Shown piece by piece: positions 9,445 through 18,139 of a stretch of DNA of 64,000 nt. A program made the position numbers and the translations under genes. The notes below the pieces were generated by a model. The model searched no databases. It was given only the letters and a program-made list of their open reading frames with translations, and was not told the origin of the DNA. The DNA is taken from the NCBI GenBank assembly GCA_021792355.1, contig JAJYUV010000001.1, positions 62,001 to 126,000 on the forward strand, read 5' to 3'. Every line of letters begins with the position of its first letter. The first letter of the stretch is position 1. This stretch comes from Thermoplasmata archaeon (lineage in GTDB: Archaea > Thermoplasmatota > Thermoplasmata > Thermoplasmatales > GCA-001856825).

Positions 9445-10029
9445 TCACATAATGTAAGATACAGAATCAGAATCGAAATTTCCTACAATTCTGAGATTTT
9501 CTCCGTTTCGGTTGGGCACTTGTGTCAAAAATGGGTAGACCTGCCAGGGGTCTCGTGTACCGATCTCATAGGCGGGGTGTCCTTCTTCAAAGAAAGTAGT
9601 ACAAATCCTCGCTGTCATTGCTCTTGCTTTGTATTCATCCAAGAAACCAAGAGAATGAAGGTACTCGTGAAGTAGTATGACAAAAACGAATGAATTGATC
9701 TCCTCGACTGGACGGTGAGCAAACTTCAGGGCATCCAGTAGGTTTCTATTCATCACAATGTAATTACCTCCGACCTCCCAGAATGCTCCGAGTTGGGAAG
9801 GAAGATCTGCCAGAGCCAAACCGAGCCCCACTCTTTCTTTGTTAATACTTGTCTTAACAGCTTTTCTGACAAGTGAAAAGATGGAGTTATAATCCGTTAT
9901 TTCTCCCCTTCCCCTTGGCACTTTTGAAAGCTCTATTGAAATACCAAGAAGATTCGAACTCTTTGATGGTATATTCAGATCCCCCCTCTTCACATCAAAT
10001 GTTTCGTTCATTTTCGATATTAAATTCAT
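9445..10029 (-). CDS. Small zincin-type metallopeptidase, uncharacterised
   Basis: The 194-residue product carries HEYLHSLGFLDE (about residues 115-126), an HExxH zinc motif with a further acidic pair, as in zincin metallopeptidases. No signal peptide or membrane segment is seen, so it is probably cytoplasmic. The N-terminal half has a possible substrate-binding region without recognisable motifs. It is convergent with the pilin-like gene (35 bases apart). A role in trimming pilus proteins is conceivable but unsupported, since prepilin peptidases are aspartic enzymes. Family assignment below 'zincin' is not possible here. Confidence 0.65.
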   Translation of the reverse strand: MNLISKMNETFDVKRGDLNIPSKSSNLLGISIELSKVPRGRGEITDYNSIFSLVRKAVKTSINKERVGLGLALADLPSQLGAFWEVGGNYIVMNRNLLDALKFAHRPVEEINSFVFVILLHEYLHSLGFLDEYKARAMTARICTTFFEEGHPAYEIGTRDPWQVYPFLTQVPNRNGENLRIVGNFDSDSVSYIM

Positions 10030-10264
10030 GAATTACGAATTATCTCTTCTATAAAAATCTATCGTAGCCTAAAATCATATCCAATTGCATGATAGCAAGA
10101 AATTATCTTTTAGACTACCTTAAGAAATCTGTTTTATGAAATGCGAATTATCCAAGCGAAAAATTCCCCGCATATCAAATCTGATAATACCTCCTAAAAG
10201 ACAGTTGAATGGTATAGACTTGTTATGGGGATTGTAAAGGAAACCTTTTATTTAGAGAGTATTA

Positions 10265-11101
10265 ATGAAATTAGGGTTGCCTAATTCATGTCTGAAAAGA
10301 ATATTCCCCGTCCCCAAAATCCTGGAGGGTGACTGCCTGATTAATAATTCCCTTTACGGTATGCTTGGACTTGCAATAGTTATGGGATTCTCAATATACC
10401 TATCGTTTCCGATCATACTAAGGAGAGATGTGGGTGCCAGATACACAGTCCTTCTGGTTTCTCTAGCAGTTGGGATTTTGATTTTTCTGGTAGGCGATAT
10501 TTTCTCCGATGTGGCTTCTGCCATATATACTTCTGGTTCTTACATTAGCAGCCCGTATCTTTCTGTAATTTTCGTGATATCTGTAGGAGGATTGTTTGGA
10601 ATTCTATACTTTGCAGAAAATTATATGAAGAATACCGGCCCTAATGAAGCATTCGTGCCAACAAGAGTTGCACTTATAATTGCCGTAGGTATGGGTCTCC
10701 AGAATCTGACGGAGGGATTGGTGTTTGGTTCAGCGTACGTGGTGGGCCTGACCGGCCTTCTAACGGTAATACTCGTTGGCTTCATACTACAGAATTTTAC
10801 TGAGGGGTTTCCAATCATTTCTCCTTTCTTTGGGCGTGAAAAACCAAAGACCACTTTGCTTGCAGGACTTTATTTTATCGGAGGCTTTCCAACTATCGCA
10901 GGGAGTATAATAGGATATTACTATGTGAATAGCTACCTCAGCATACTTTTTGATGGCCTCGCGATAGGTGCAATAATATACGTAATGATCCCTATGCTCA
11001 AAAACTTGTTCAGGCAGGCCGATCAGTACAAGGTTCAATCTCTAGTTTACGCGGGTCTGATAACTGGATTTCTTTTAGGATTTCTTGTCAACGCGATCTG
11101 A
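10265..11101 (+). CDS. ZIP-family-like metal transporter
   Basis: Integral membrane protein of up to 278 residues with about eight hydrophobic segments. Segments four and five carry GMGLQNLTEGLVFGSA and ILQNFTEGFPIISPF, matching the ZIP metal-site pattern (H/Q)NxxEG, in both cases with Gln in place of His. It would import divalent metals such as zinc, manganese or iron. The start is uncertain: the ATG at 10265 lies only about 15 bases after the A/T box TTTTATTTA, so a later start (TTG 10277, or near MLGLAIVMGF at 10361) is possible. It is monocistronic. The substrate is unknown. Confidence 0.7.
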   Translation: MKLGLPNSCLKRIFPVPKILEGDCLINNSLYGMLGLAIVMGFSIYLSFPIILRRDVGARYTVLLVSLAVGILIFLVGDIFSDVASAIYTSGSYISSPYLSVIFVISVGGLFGILYFAENYMKNTGPNEAFVPTRVALIIAVGMGLQNLTEGLVFGSAYVVGLTGLLTVILVGFILQNFTEGFPIISPFFGREKPKTTLLAGLYFIGGFPTIAGSIIGYYYVNSYLSILFDGLAIGAIIYVMIPMLKNLFRQADQYKVQSLVYAGLITGFLLGFLVNAI

Positions 11102-11546
11102 AAGATCCCATAGTACTGAACAATTCATGATTGGCCGCAGTAATAATCTTCCCTTTCTATCATGACAGGATGATGCAACTTCAAAAGTTGCCTCGTCAAG
11201 ATAGTACCCTCAAGGGTAGAATGGAGAATCACTTTGTCTTTCCGTGACTATGAAAGCGTGTCTAGTCGAGACTACGAAAATTCCCTTCACAGTTTAACTC
11301 CTGTCTAACATACCTCAAAAATGACTTGTAAACGGGAAACTATATAATACCATCAGGAGAACGTAGTTCTAGTTTCAGTCAAACATGCTAAACGGGCTTG
11401 CAGGGTATGTTAGTATAGTTTCATAAGTGTCAATCCTTAGTTGAAACCAGATTACCTCATTTCAAGTCTTCTGAGGTTCGTTACAGGTAATGCGCGATGG
11501 CAATCTGCATTCTCAATTTTTATATATAAAATTCTGCTCAACAACG
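11102..11546 (+). other. Intergenic region with tandem hairpins, no gene seen
   Basis: This stretch of 445 bases lacks a convincing reading frame. It holds GCAACTT/AAGTTGC (about 11173-11189), TACCCT/AGGGTA (about 11202-11215), and a perfect 10-bp inverted repeat CTAACATACC / GGTATGTTAG at 11305-11314 and 11404-11413. An AACTATATAATACC box lies between the arms of the long repeat. The 3' end holds TTTTTATATATAAAA (about 11517-11531), a good TATA box for coxM at leaderless spacing. A small RNA or operator is possible but unproven. Confidence 0.4.
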
Positions 11547-12419
11547 ATGCAACCGTCTTCATTCGAATATTTTGCTCCAACCGGAGTGGAGGAAGCTTTG
11601 GAACTGCTTTCAAAGTACAAAGAGGATGCCAAGATAATGGCTGGCGGCCAAAGCCTAATTCCACTCTTGAAGTTGAGGATAGCATCCTTTCCTTATATTA
11701 TCGACATTTCTGGACTCCAGGGATTAAGCAAGATATCTGAAAATGGTAATTACCTTGAAGTTGGAGCTCTAGCGACAATCAGCGACATTGAGGAGAACAA
11801 ATTAATAGAGGAGAAGTACCAGATTCTCCATGAAGCAGCCAGTCAAATTGCAGATCCGCTGATACGGAACAGAGGGACGATCGGAGGAAACATATCTCAC
11901 GGAGATCCGTCTAACGATATGCCTGCAGCTGCAATCGCTCTCAAGGCGAAGATAGAAGTTATTGGGAGGGAAAAAAAGAGGCTTTTAGATGCGCACTCCT
12001 TTGTGACTGACTCTTTCACAAATGCTCTGAAGGCAGGCGAAATACTCAACAAAGTCCTGTTTCCTATTACTGGTGATAATTCCGGAGGATGTTATATCAA
12101 ACAGAAGAAAAGCGCAGGAGACTTTTCCGTTGCTGCTATTGCAGTGCAATTGAGTCTAAACGACAATGAAAGCGTAAAGAGTGCGGGAATAGGTCTTACT
12201 TCCGTGGCTCCAAAGCCCGTATGGGCAACAAAAGCGGAACAGTTCTTGGAAGGTAAGAAAATTAACGATTCTGTTACTAAGGAGGCTGCAAAGATAATAG
12301 TCTCGGAATCCAATCCTACTACGGACTTCTACGGTTCATCCGAATACAAGAAGAAGGTACTTGGTAGAATTGCTGAAGATGCAATCAACATTTCGTTCGA
12401 GAGGGCATTGGTGAGATAG
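11547..12419 (+). CDS. Molybdenum hydroxylase FAD subunit (CoxM-like)
   Basis: Medium, FAD-binding subunit of a CoxMSL/xanthine dehydrogenase-type enzyme; it passes electrons from the iron-sulfur subunit to the acceptor. Seen: the flavin-binding motifs AGGQSLIPLLKLR (about 34-46) and TIGGNISHGDPSND (about 110-123), and a CoxM C-terminal domain ending in KKKVLGRIAEDAI. The frame is open from 11490, but the ATG at 11547 (MQPSSFEYFAP) matches the family's usual N-terminus and follows a strong TATA box at leaderless distance. The next gene starts directly after its stop codon. The substrate is set by the large subunit, not this one. Confidence 0.92.
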   Translation: MQPSSFEYFAPTGVEEALELLSKYKEDAKIMAGGQSLIPLLKLRIASFPYIIDISGLQGLSKISENGNYLEVGALATISDIEENKLIEEKYQILHEAASQIADPLIRNRGTIGGNISHGDPSNDMPAAAIALKAKIEVIGREKKRLLDAHSFVTDSFTNALKAGEILNKVLFPITGDNSGGCYIKQKKSAGDFSVAAIAVQLSLNDNESVKSAGIGLTSVAPKPVWATKAEQFLEGKKINDSVTKEAAKIIVSESNPTTDFYGSSEYKKKVLGRIAEDAINISFERALVR

Positions 12420-12923
12420 ATGAGTAAGATTGAAATAAAAACCAGAGTAAATGGGAAGGTCGTCGAATCAGAGGTTGAGCCAAGGAAATTGCTAGTTCAC
12501 TTCCTACGAGAAGACTTAAATTTAACTGGAACGCACGTTGGATGCGACACTTCTAACTGTGGAGCCTGTACAGTGCTTGTAAATGGGAAGGCAGTCAAGT
12601 CCTGTACCATGTTAGCAGTCCAAGCAAACGGAAAGGAGATAACAACTATTGAGGGACTGTCAAAAAATGAAGAACTGGGACCAATACAGAAGGCGTTTCT
12701 GGAGAAACATGGCTTGCAGTGTGGATACTGCACGGCTGGCATGATAATCACATCCTTCTGGTTGCTGAAGAGGAACAATGACCCATCCGAGGAAGAAATA
12801 AGGAAAAGTCTTTCAGGAAATCTTTGCAGGTGTACCGGATACCAGAGCATAATTGAGTCCATAAAGTATGGTGCACAGCTAATGAAAGAAAAAGAAGAAG
12901 AGCAGGAAATTGTGGTGAGGTAA
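12420..12923 (+). CDS. Molybdenum hydroxylase [2Fe-2S] subunit (CoxS-like)
   Basis: Small electron-transfer subunit of 167 residues with two [2Fe-2S] clusters. The N-terminal ferredoxin-like motif is GCDTSNCGACTVLVNG followed by SCTM; the C-terminal motifs are QCGYCTAGM and GNLCRCTGY. All eight cluster cysteines are present. It begins directly after the coxM stop and is followed by the large subunit after one base, so the three subunits are made from one message in the order M-S-L. The acidic C-terminal tail (KEKEEEQE) is unremarkable. Confidence 0.95.
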   Translation: MSKIEIKTRVNGKVVESEVEPRKLLVHFLREDLNLTGTHVGCDTSNCGACTVLVNGKAVKSCTMLAVQANGKEITTIEGLSKNEELGPIQKAFLEKHGLQCGYCTAGMIITSFWLLKRNNDPSEEEIRKSLSGNLCRCTGYQSIIESIKYGAQLMKEKEEEQEIVVR

Positions 12924-12924
12924 A

Positions 12925-14973
12925 GTGCAAACAGTTGAGTGGGGGGATAGAGAGCTGGCCTACGACACTTCTGCGTTTGTAAGGGGGAGAGGACACTTTG
13001 TTGACGACATAAAACTCCAGGGCATGGTCTATATGTCAGTCCTCCGTAGTCCTTTCGCCAGAGCCAAAATACTTAGTCTGAATGGGGGAATGAGCAGCAA
13101 GGAACTGGGAGCAAGGATGGCATCCGTAGGAGAAGGTGCGAGCCCGGATGCCGGTCTGTCAATAGAGCCGGTATTTGCTACTGGATACGTCAACTACGTA
13201 GGGGAACCCGTAGCAGCCGTATTCGCAGACGACAGGTACAAATCCACTGACCTGTTAGAATCGATAGAAGTGGATTATGAACCTTCAAAGCCAGTCGTTA
13301 CGATGGATGACGCACTTAGAATGGGACCAATTCACCCAGGTAGAAAGGACAACATAATGGTAAACACCTCAAAGGGGGAGGACTTCGATGATCCAAAATC
13401 TCCGATTGTGATTGAGGACGTGCTTGAAAACGACAGGATATCGGCAAATCCCATCGAGCCGAGAGGGATAGTGGCAAGCTATACTGATGGAATGCTGAAC
13501 GTGTGGATCTCAACACAGGCAGTGCACAGCATTAAGGAAGGACTAGTCGAATCGCTTGGAATCAGTCCTGACAAGGTGAGAGTGATGCAAACGGATACGG
13601 GAGGTGGATTCGGGTCCAAAGGTGGTTTGTATCCTGAGTACGTGATTGCGTCATACGCATCAATGAAGTTCGGCAAACCGGTAAAATGGATAGAGACAAG
13701 GAGAGAGCACCTTTCATCCACTCATCCAGGCAGGGGAGTGAGAGGAAAAGTCAAGTTATTCGCTGAGAGGAATGGTAAGATTACTGGCCTCAAGGGAGAG
13801 GTCATGATAGATGCAGGAGCATACGATTCCGGTATTGCCTCATTCTCTCCAGGTTTTATTGCCATGCAGATGACAGGTCCCTACCTCATCGAGAAGGCTC
13901 ACGTTGTCGGAAAAGCGTTGTTTACCAACAAGGTTCCGCAAGGGCCCTACAGAGGAGCGGGAAGACCAGAAGCGTCGTTTTTCATAGAGAGAATGGTCGA
14001 TATGTTATCGGATGAGCTGAAGATGGATCCGGCAGACGTCAGGTTACTGAATACTAGTGACAAGCCATTCACTTCTCCTATGGGATTGAAAATAGATGCA
14101 GCTAGACCTTTTTTCGAGGATGCAGTAAGGGAGCTGGAGTATAGAAGAGAAGAGAAAACATCCAAGGGTGTTGGCCTCTCATTTTTCGTTTTAGTACCTG
14201 CAGTTTATCCCGGAGAGAGCGCAAGGATAATTGTGAAGAAAGGAAGGGTAAGCGTATGGCTGGGAGGAAACAGTCACGGACAAGGACACGAGGTTTTCGT
14301 GAAGAAACTGGTCAACGAAGAGCTTGAAGTTCCGGAAAAACTTGTAACCCTCTATAGAGGCGACACCGGAATGACAAAGACAGGAGTTGGATCATGGGGT
14401 AGTAGGTCTGCGATAGTTGGTGGGGCTGCGATAGTCGCAGTTTGCAGGAAAATAAGACAGGAAGTGGAGAAGGAGTACGGTAGCTACTCAGCGAAGACTT
14501 TGCTATCGGGGAACTATGATGAATTCATCAACAATGAATTGAAGATACCCCTCAACTCTTTCGGAGCAAACTTAGCAGTGGTCGAGATAGACAAAATGGG
14601 AAATGTCAAAGTGAAGAAATCAACTGCATATTACGATGTGGGTAGGGCACTTAATATGGACATGGTTATTGGGCAGATCCAGGGAGGAATGGCGCAGGGA
14701 ATCGGGCAGACATTACATGAAGGGTTGTTCTATGACGAAGAAGGTCAGCTCATAACTTCAAGCATCTCTGATGCAGGGGTTCCTTTGGCCGAAGACCTTC
14801 CAAATTTCAGTGTTAAGGTAGCAGAGAACAGATCTTTTCTTCCACACGGAGCAAAGGGGTTAGGTGAATCTCCGACTATAGGAGTTCCAACGGCGCTCAT
14901 AAGAGCAATAGAAAAGGCGAGCGGAAAGAGAATGAGAAAAACACCAGTGATGCCAGAGGAGCTAATCAACTAG
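12925..14973 (+). CDS. Molybdenum hydroxylase large subunit (CoxL-like, form II)
   Basis: Molybdopterin-cytosine-dinucleotide-binding catalytic subunit. It begins with GTG (QTVEWGDRELAYD). Family motifs seen include TDTGGGFGSKGG, GPYRGAGRPEA and the C-terminal GAKGLGESPTIG with the catalytic Glu. PYRGAGR is the form II signature; the AYxCSFR loop of true CO dehydrogenase (form I) is absent. The substrate is therefore probably an aldehyde or N-heterocycle. In related acidophilic archaea such trimers act as glyceraldehyde oxidoreductase in the nonphosphorylative Entner-Doudoroff pathway, which would fit, but this is inference. At 682 residues it is shorter than most CoxL proteins. Confidence 0.9.
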   Translation: MQTVEWGDRELAYDTSAFVRGRGHFVDDIKLQGMVYMSVLRSPFARAKILSLNGGMSSKELGARMASVGEGASPDAGLSIEPVFATGYVNYVGEPVAAVFADDRYKSTDLLESIEVDYEPSKPVVTMDDALRMGPIHPGRKDNIMVNTSKGEDFDDPKSPIVIEDVLENDRISANPIEPRGIVASYTDGMLNVWISTQAVHSIKEGLVESLGISPDKVRVMQTDTGGGFGSKGGLYPEYVIASYASMKFGKPVKWIETRREHLSSTHPGRGVRGKVKLFAERNGKITGLKGEVMIDAGAYDSGIASFSPGFIAMQMTGPYLIEKAHVVGKALFTNKVPQGPYRGAGRPEASFFIERMVDMLSDELKMDPADVRLLNTSDKPFTSPMGLKIDAARPFFEDAVRELEYRREEKTSKGVGLSFFVLVPAVYPGESARIIVKKGRVSVWLGGNSHGQGHEVFVKKLVNEELEVPEKLVTLYRGDTGMTKTGVGSWGSRSAIVGGAAIVAVCRKIRQEVEKEYGSYSAKTLLSGNYDEFINNELKIPLNSFGANLAVVEIDKMGNVKVKKSTAYYDVGRALNMDMVIGQIQGGMAQGIGQTLHEGLFYDEEGQLITSSISDAGVPLAEDLPNFSVKVAENRSFLPHGAKGLGESPTIGVPTALIRAIEKASGKRMRKTPVMPEELIN

Positions 14974-15591
14974 CCATTCATGTTCATATTTTTCTAGGTA
15001 TCCTTCGATTATTGGAACGTCATCAACGTCGTCCAAATCGAGCAAGCGTGTCGGATCTATCTCCATCCTGGAGAGTGCATCATCATGAGCAAGAGCAATG
15101 TCCCTGGCACCCTTATCTCCCTTGAGTTCTGTCAGTTCATAAAAAAAAGTCGATGGGAAGATCATAGGATTACGAACGATACCTTCTGTCGAAAAGGCTA
15201 CCACTTTTTCAGGGGCTTCCAAGAACTTCACGACTAATTTTTCTATGTTGTCAGGTCCTACAAGCGGTTGATCACCTAACAAAAACAGAATTCCATTTAC
15301 CTCTTTTCCAAGAAACTTTGTTGCCAAAGCAATTGAAGTCCCTATCCCGTCTTTGTACCTTTTATTCACAAGTTTCTCAACATCTTCACGGATAAAAGGA
15401 TCCAACTGGCCACTATCGTTTGTTACGATTACAATCTTCCAAAAATCAATCCTTGCAAGGGAATCAAAAGACCACTCTATAACTGGTTTTCCCCTAAGAA
15501 CACGAAGCAGTTTGTTCGACCCGAACCTGGTAGACCTTCCTGCTGCTAAAATTACTGCGGCAATTCTGACTTCTTTAAGATTCTTCTTCAT
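14962..15591 (-). CDS. MobA/MocA-like molybdenum cofactor cytidylyltransferase
   Basis: Nucleotidyltransferase that would attach CMP to molybdopterin for the adjacent CoxL-type enzyme. The 209-residue product has the signature VILAAGRSTRFGSNKLL (about 13-29), FLLGDQPLVGPDNI in the middle and GDKGAR later, as in MocA/MobA proteins. It lies on the opposite strand and its end overlaps the end of the coxL gene by 12 bases. Its start overlaps the stop of the CoxG-like gene by four bases, so these two form an operon. Cytidylyl rather than guanylyl specificity is inferred from the partner enzyme. Confidence 0.88.
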   Translation of the reverse strand: MKKNLKEVRIAAVILAAGRSTRFGSNKLLRVLRGKPVIEWSFDSLARIDFWKIVIVTNDSGQLDPFIREDVEKLVNKRYKDGIGTSIALATKFLGKEVNGILFLLGDQPLVGPDNIEKLVVKFLEAPEKVVAFSTEGIVRNPMIFPSTFFYELTELKGDKGARDIALAHDDALSRMEIDPTRLLDLDDVDDVPIIEGYLEKYEHEWLVD

Positions 15592-16028
15592 ATTTTGAAA
15601 TACTTCTTGAAAGAATCTGTCAGGACAGAAATGTATTTTTCGGCAGTACTGTTAAGGACTCTTGACCCCATGGTCGCAATCATGCCTCCAATCTTCAGGT
15701 CGACGACCCATTTTACTAGAGTTGAGCCACTTAATGAATCGGAGAACGTGTAGGCGGCCCTCAAGTCTAGTGACCCAGCTGCTCCTGATCCCTTTGCCGA
15801 AATCTCAGCAGATTCGCCAGCTACAATGCTCTTTATCTCAAAGATGAGGTTGAATTTTCCCTTAATTGCAGACTGCCCTGCCTTAACTACAAGTTTTGCC
15901 ATTTTGTCATTGATAATCTCCCTGGACTGAACGTCTGGTATAATAGAAGTTATTTTGGTTATATCCGAGATAAATGAAGAAATTGTTTCCCTTTCTGCCA
16001 TCACTTCAAATTCTCCCTTAAATTCCAT
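15588..16028 (-). CDS. CoxG-like SRPBCC protein
   Basis: CoxG family protein (START/SRPBCC fold), linked in bacteria to membrane recruitment and maturation of Cox-type molybdenum hydroxylases. The 146-residue product starts MEFKGEFEVMAERETI and shows the typical pattern of an N-terminal strand, IPDVQSREI, and SAKGSGAAGSLDLRAAYTFSD. It is the first gene of the reverse-strand pair with the MocA-like gene and is divergent from the XdhC-like gene, with which it shares a 100-base promoter region. It has no catalytic residues. The identification rests on pattern and neighbours. Confidence 0.85.
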   Translation of the reverse strand: MEFKGEFEVMAERETISSFISDITKITSIIPDVQSREIINDKMAKLVVKAGQSAIKGKFNLIFEIKSIVAGESAEISAKGSGAAGSLDLRAAYTFSDSLSGSTLVKWVVDLKIGGMIATMGSRVLNSTAEKYISVLTDSFKKYFKI

Positions 16029-16128
16029 GTTATCAAGGGAATGAAAACGATTCCATTAACCTTCCTGATCAACAAAAATTTGTATCAAAATAAATTAGAA
16101 AAATCATTTATAAGCAAGACTCCTACTT

Positions 16129-16941
16129 ATGTCATTGAACAACTGGGAATTTCCGCAGATAATAAGTGATTTGGTGAATAAGGGAGAGTCATTTGTAGTT
16201 GCTACCGTGGTCAGAGTATCAGGATCATCGCTGGGTAAACCAGGTTTCAAGGAGGTCATTTCGAGCAGGGGGGAAGTAATTTATGGAACCTTAGGAGGGG
16301 CATGCCCAGATTCCGCGATTGTGGATAAGGCAACGGAAGTATTGCGTACGGGGAATGCAATGACCATAAAGGTGTTTCTTGAAGAACCGAAGGATACTCT
16401 GGTTGGGATGGCCCTAAACAAAGATGATGAAATACACGTCGAAACCAATTGCGGTGGAATTATGGATGTCTACCTTGAACCTTACAAGAGAAATGAGAGA
16501 CTGGTCTTGATAGGGCAGGGAGGAAGGGATGAAATCGAGGATAATTTGGTGTCTTTAGGAAAGTTGATTGGAATGAGGGTTGCAGTTATAGATCCCAATC
16601 CCATGTTGAATTCCAAACCAGATATGGTTGTGGACCCAGTTAATGCTTCCCTGAGCGAATTTGATTTTAGTGAGGATGATTTCGTCGTTGTCCTGACAAA
16701 AGGATCAAGGGACATTCAGGTCTTAGATGTAATCTCTAAACGTAAGGTCAGGTATGTAGGACTCCTTGCGAGCAAGAAGAGAATCAAGAGTGATTTAGAC
16801 GCACTGGAGGCGAAAGGAGTAGCAAAAGAATTCCTGAGTTCAATTCATGCTCCGGTAGGAATAGATATTGGCGCAATCACCCCGGCCGAGATATCGCTAA
16901 GCATTATTTCTGAAATCATTTCTAATAGAAGGAAAGTTTAG
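16129..16941 (+). CDS. XdhC/CoxI family maturation factor
   Basis: Factor that binds and sulfurates or inserts the molybdenum cofactor for xanthine dehydrogenase-type enzymes. Seen in 270 residues: an N-terminal XdhC domain with VRVSGSSLGKPGF, YGTLGGACPDSAIV and ETNCGGIMDVYLEP, then a Rossmann-like C-terminal domain (LVLIGQGGRDEI, VVVLTKG, YVGLLASKKRI, IHAPVGIDIGAITPAEISLSI). The Cys in NCGG is conserved in the family. A TATA-like stretch (AATCATTTATAAG) precedes the ATG at 16129. The gene serves the neighbouring CoxMSL trimer by context. Confidence 0.9.
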   Translation: MSLNNWEFPQIISDLVNKGESFVVATVVRVSGSSLGKPGFKEVISSRGEVIYGTLGGACPDSAIVDKATEVLRTGNAMTIKVFLEEPKDTLVGMALNKDDEIHVETNCGGIMDVYLEPYKRNERLVLIGQGGRDEIEDNLVSLGKLIGMRVAVIDPNPMLNSKPDMVVDPVNASLSEFDFSEDDFVVVLTKGSRDIQVLDVISKRKVRYVGLLASKKRIKSDLDALEAKGVAKEFLSSIHAPVGIDIGAITPAEISLSIISEIISNRRKV

Positions 16942-16984
16942 CCAATCTTCGAAAGTTAAATGTAAGATGAATTTCAAGAACAAA

Positions 16985-18007
16985 CTATCTCTTACCCGGC
17001 TTCTTGTCAGAACTTCTCTTTTTATTGGAGTTGTAGTTCCAGAAAATTCCGCCTATTCCAAGTTCTGCTATCTCTTTCCTAGATGGAACTCTTCCAGCCA
17101 TCAGTCGCGTGAACATTACATCAATTGAGTTGAAATCACTATAATGAATCCCGCCAGCGGAAATTCCAAACAGTGGAGTCCCCTTCCACATAGACACAAT
17201 AGACATTGTCGTGGGCTTCATCGGTATTCCGTACGACACAATCCGTGCACCTAGGTTTTTGATAGTTTCAGGAGTTCTATCGGTGGGGTCTACAGACATC
17301 CCTCCGGTTACAATTATTCCCTCGGCCCCAGCAGATTTTGCGTTATAAATCGCTTTAGATTCCAGTTCTTGATTGTCCGGGACAACTTCCTTGTAAACAA
17401 TCTTCCAGTTGTACCTATCGCACTTCTTTTTCACTATTTTGTAATATTTATCATCCTTTCTTTTTTCGAAAATTTCAGTCCCAGTAATTATCAATCCCAC
17501 CTTCGAAAATTTGAATGGCAGGACTCTGACCGCTCCCCTGGACGTAAGTTTTGAGATTTTGTCCATCTCTTTCTCACTGAGACTCAGAGGAATCACGTCT
17601 ATGGCTGCCACAACTTCGCCCTTTCCAACTGGCATGTAAGGGTTCTTTGAAATTATCAGAACCTGCTGATTGAGGTTGAAACTAGTGAGTCTTCTCCTAT
17701 CAATCTGTACAATGCCAGGTTTTTTAGATGTTAAAAAGGCAATGCCGTGATTTCCTTTAATCACCTCGGTCGTGCCGTCTGATATCTCCTTGGCAATACG
17801 ATATGAAATCTCCCACTCGTAGATACGGCTGTCAGAGGAATCTTCCGTCCACACTTCATATACTCCTGAGTTTTTGAGCTTCTCTATGTCTGTTGGGGAA
17901 ATCCTATGCCCCCTCTTAAGAAGAGTAGAAGACTCAGTTGGGGTGACTAGAGTGGTATCATAGGCCAAGATTTTGCCGATCGATTTTTCAGTGCGGATCT
18001 TTTTCAC
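16985..18007 (-). CDS. Molybdopterin-binding protein (MoeA/MoaB-like domain)
   Basis: Archaeal molybdopterin-binding protein. The C-terminal half carries the MoCF domain: GLIITGTEIFE, EGIIVTGGMSVDPTDRTPE and GIPMKPTTM, with a final LFGISAG segment. The N-terminal part (KKIRTEKSIGKILAYDTT ... KRGHRISPTDIEKL) matches the usual start of this family. The GTG at 18007 is therefore chosen; the frame is open to an ATG at 18079, but those 24 extra residues do not look conserved. It probably acts in late molybdenum cofactor assembly for the adjacent hydroxylase. It is convergent with the XdhC-like gene. Confidence 0.82.
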   Translation of the reverse strand: MKKIRTEKSIGKILAYDTTLVTPTESSTLLKRGHRISPTDIEKLKNSGVYEVWTEDSSDSRIYEWEISYRIAKEISDGTTEVIKGNHGIAFLTSKKPGIVQIDRRRLTSFNLNQQVLIISKNPYMPVGKGEVVAAIDVIPLSLSEKEMDKISKLTSRGAVRVLPFKFSKVGLIITGTEIFEKRKDDKYYKIVKKKCDRYNWKIVYKEVVPDNQELESKAIYNAKSAGAEGIIVTGGMSVDPTDRTPETIKNLGARIVSYGIPMKPTTMSIVSMWKGTPLFGISAGGIHYSDFNSIDVMFTRLMAGRVPSRKEIAELGIGGIFWNYNSNKKRSSDKKPGKR

Positions 18008-18139
18008 AACGGATAATCTGCAATGGCAATATAACGATTCACTGAGGAGATATGCTACATTTAACGAACATTCCGTCAAAATTTGGATTGTTTAAGCTTA
18101 CTAACATTTATTAGGTAGCGATCTATTGAATTCAAAATC

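Noticed and set aside
9445..10029. Prepilin peptidase of the pilus operon
   Set aside because: It carries an HExxH zinc motif and no membrane segments, whereas prepilin peptidases are aspartic membrane proteases.
11441..11740. Open frame overlapping the start of coxM
   Set aside because: It lies in a different frame from coxM and shows no protein-like pattern; the coxM reading is far stronger.
12925..14973. Aerobic CO dehydrogenase large subunit
   Set aside because: The AYxCSFR active-site loop of form I enzymes is absent and PYRGAGR is present, so CO oxidation should not be assumed.
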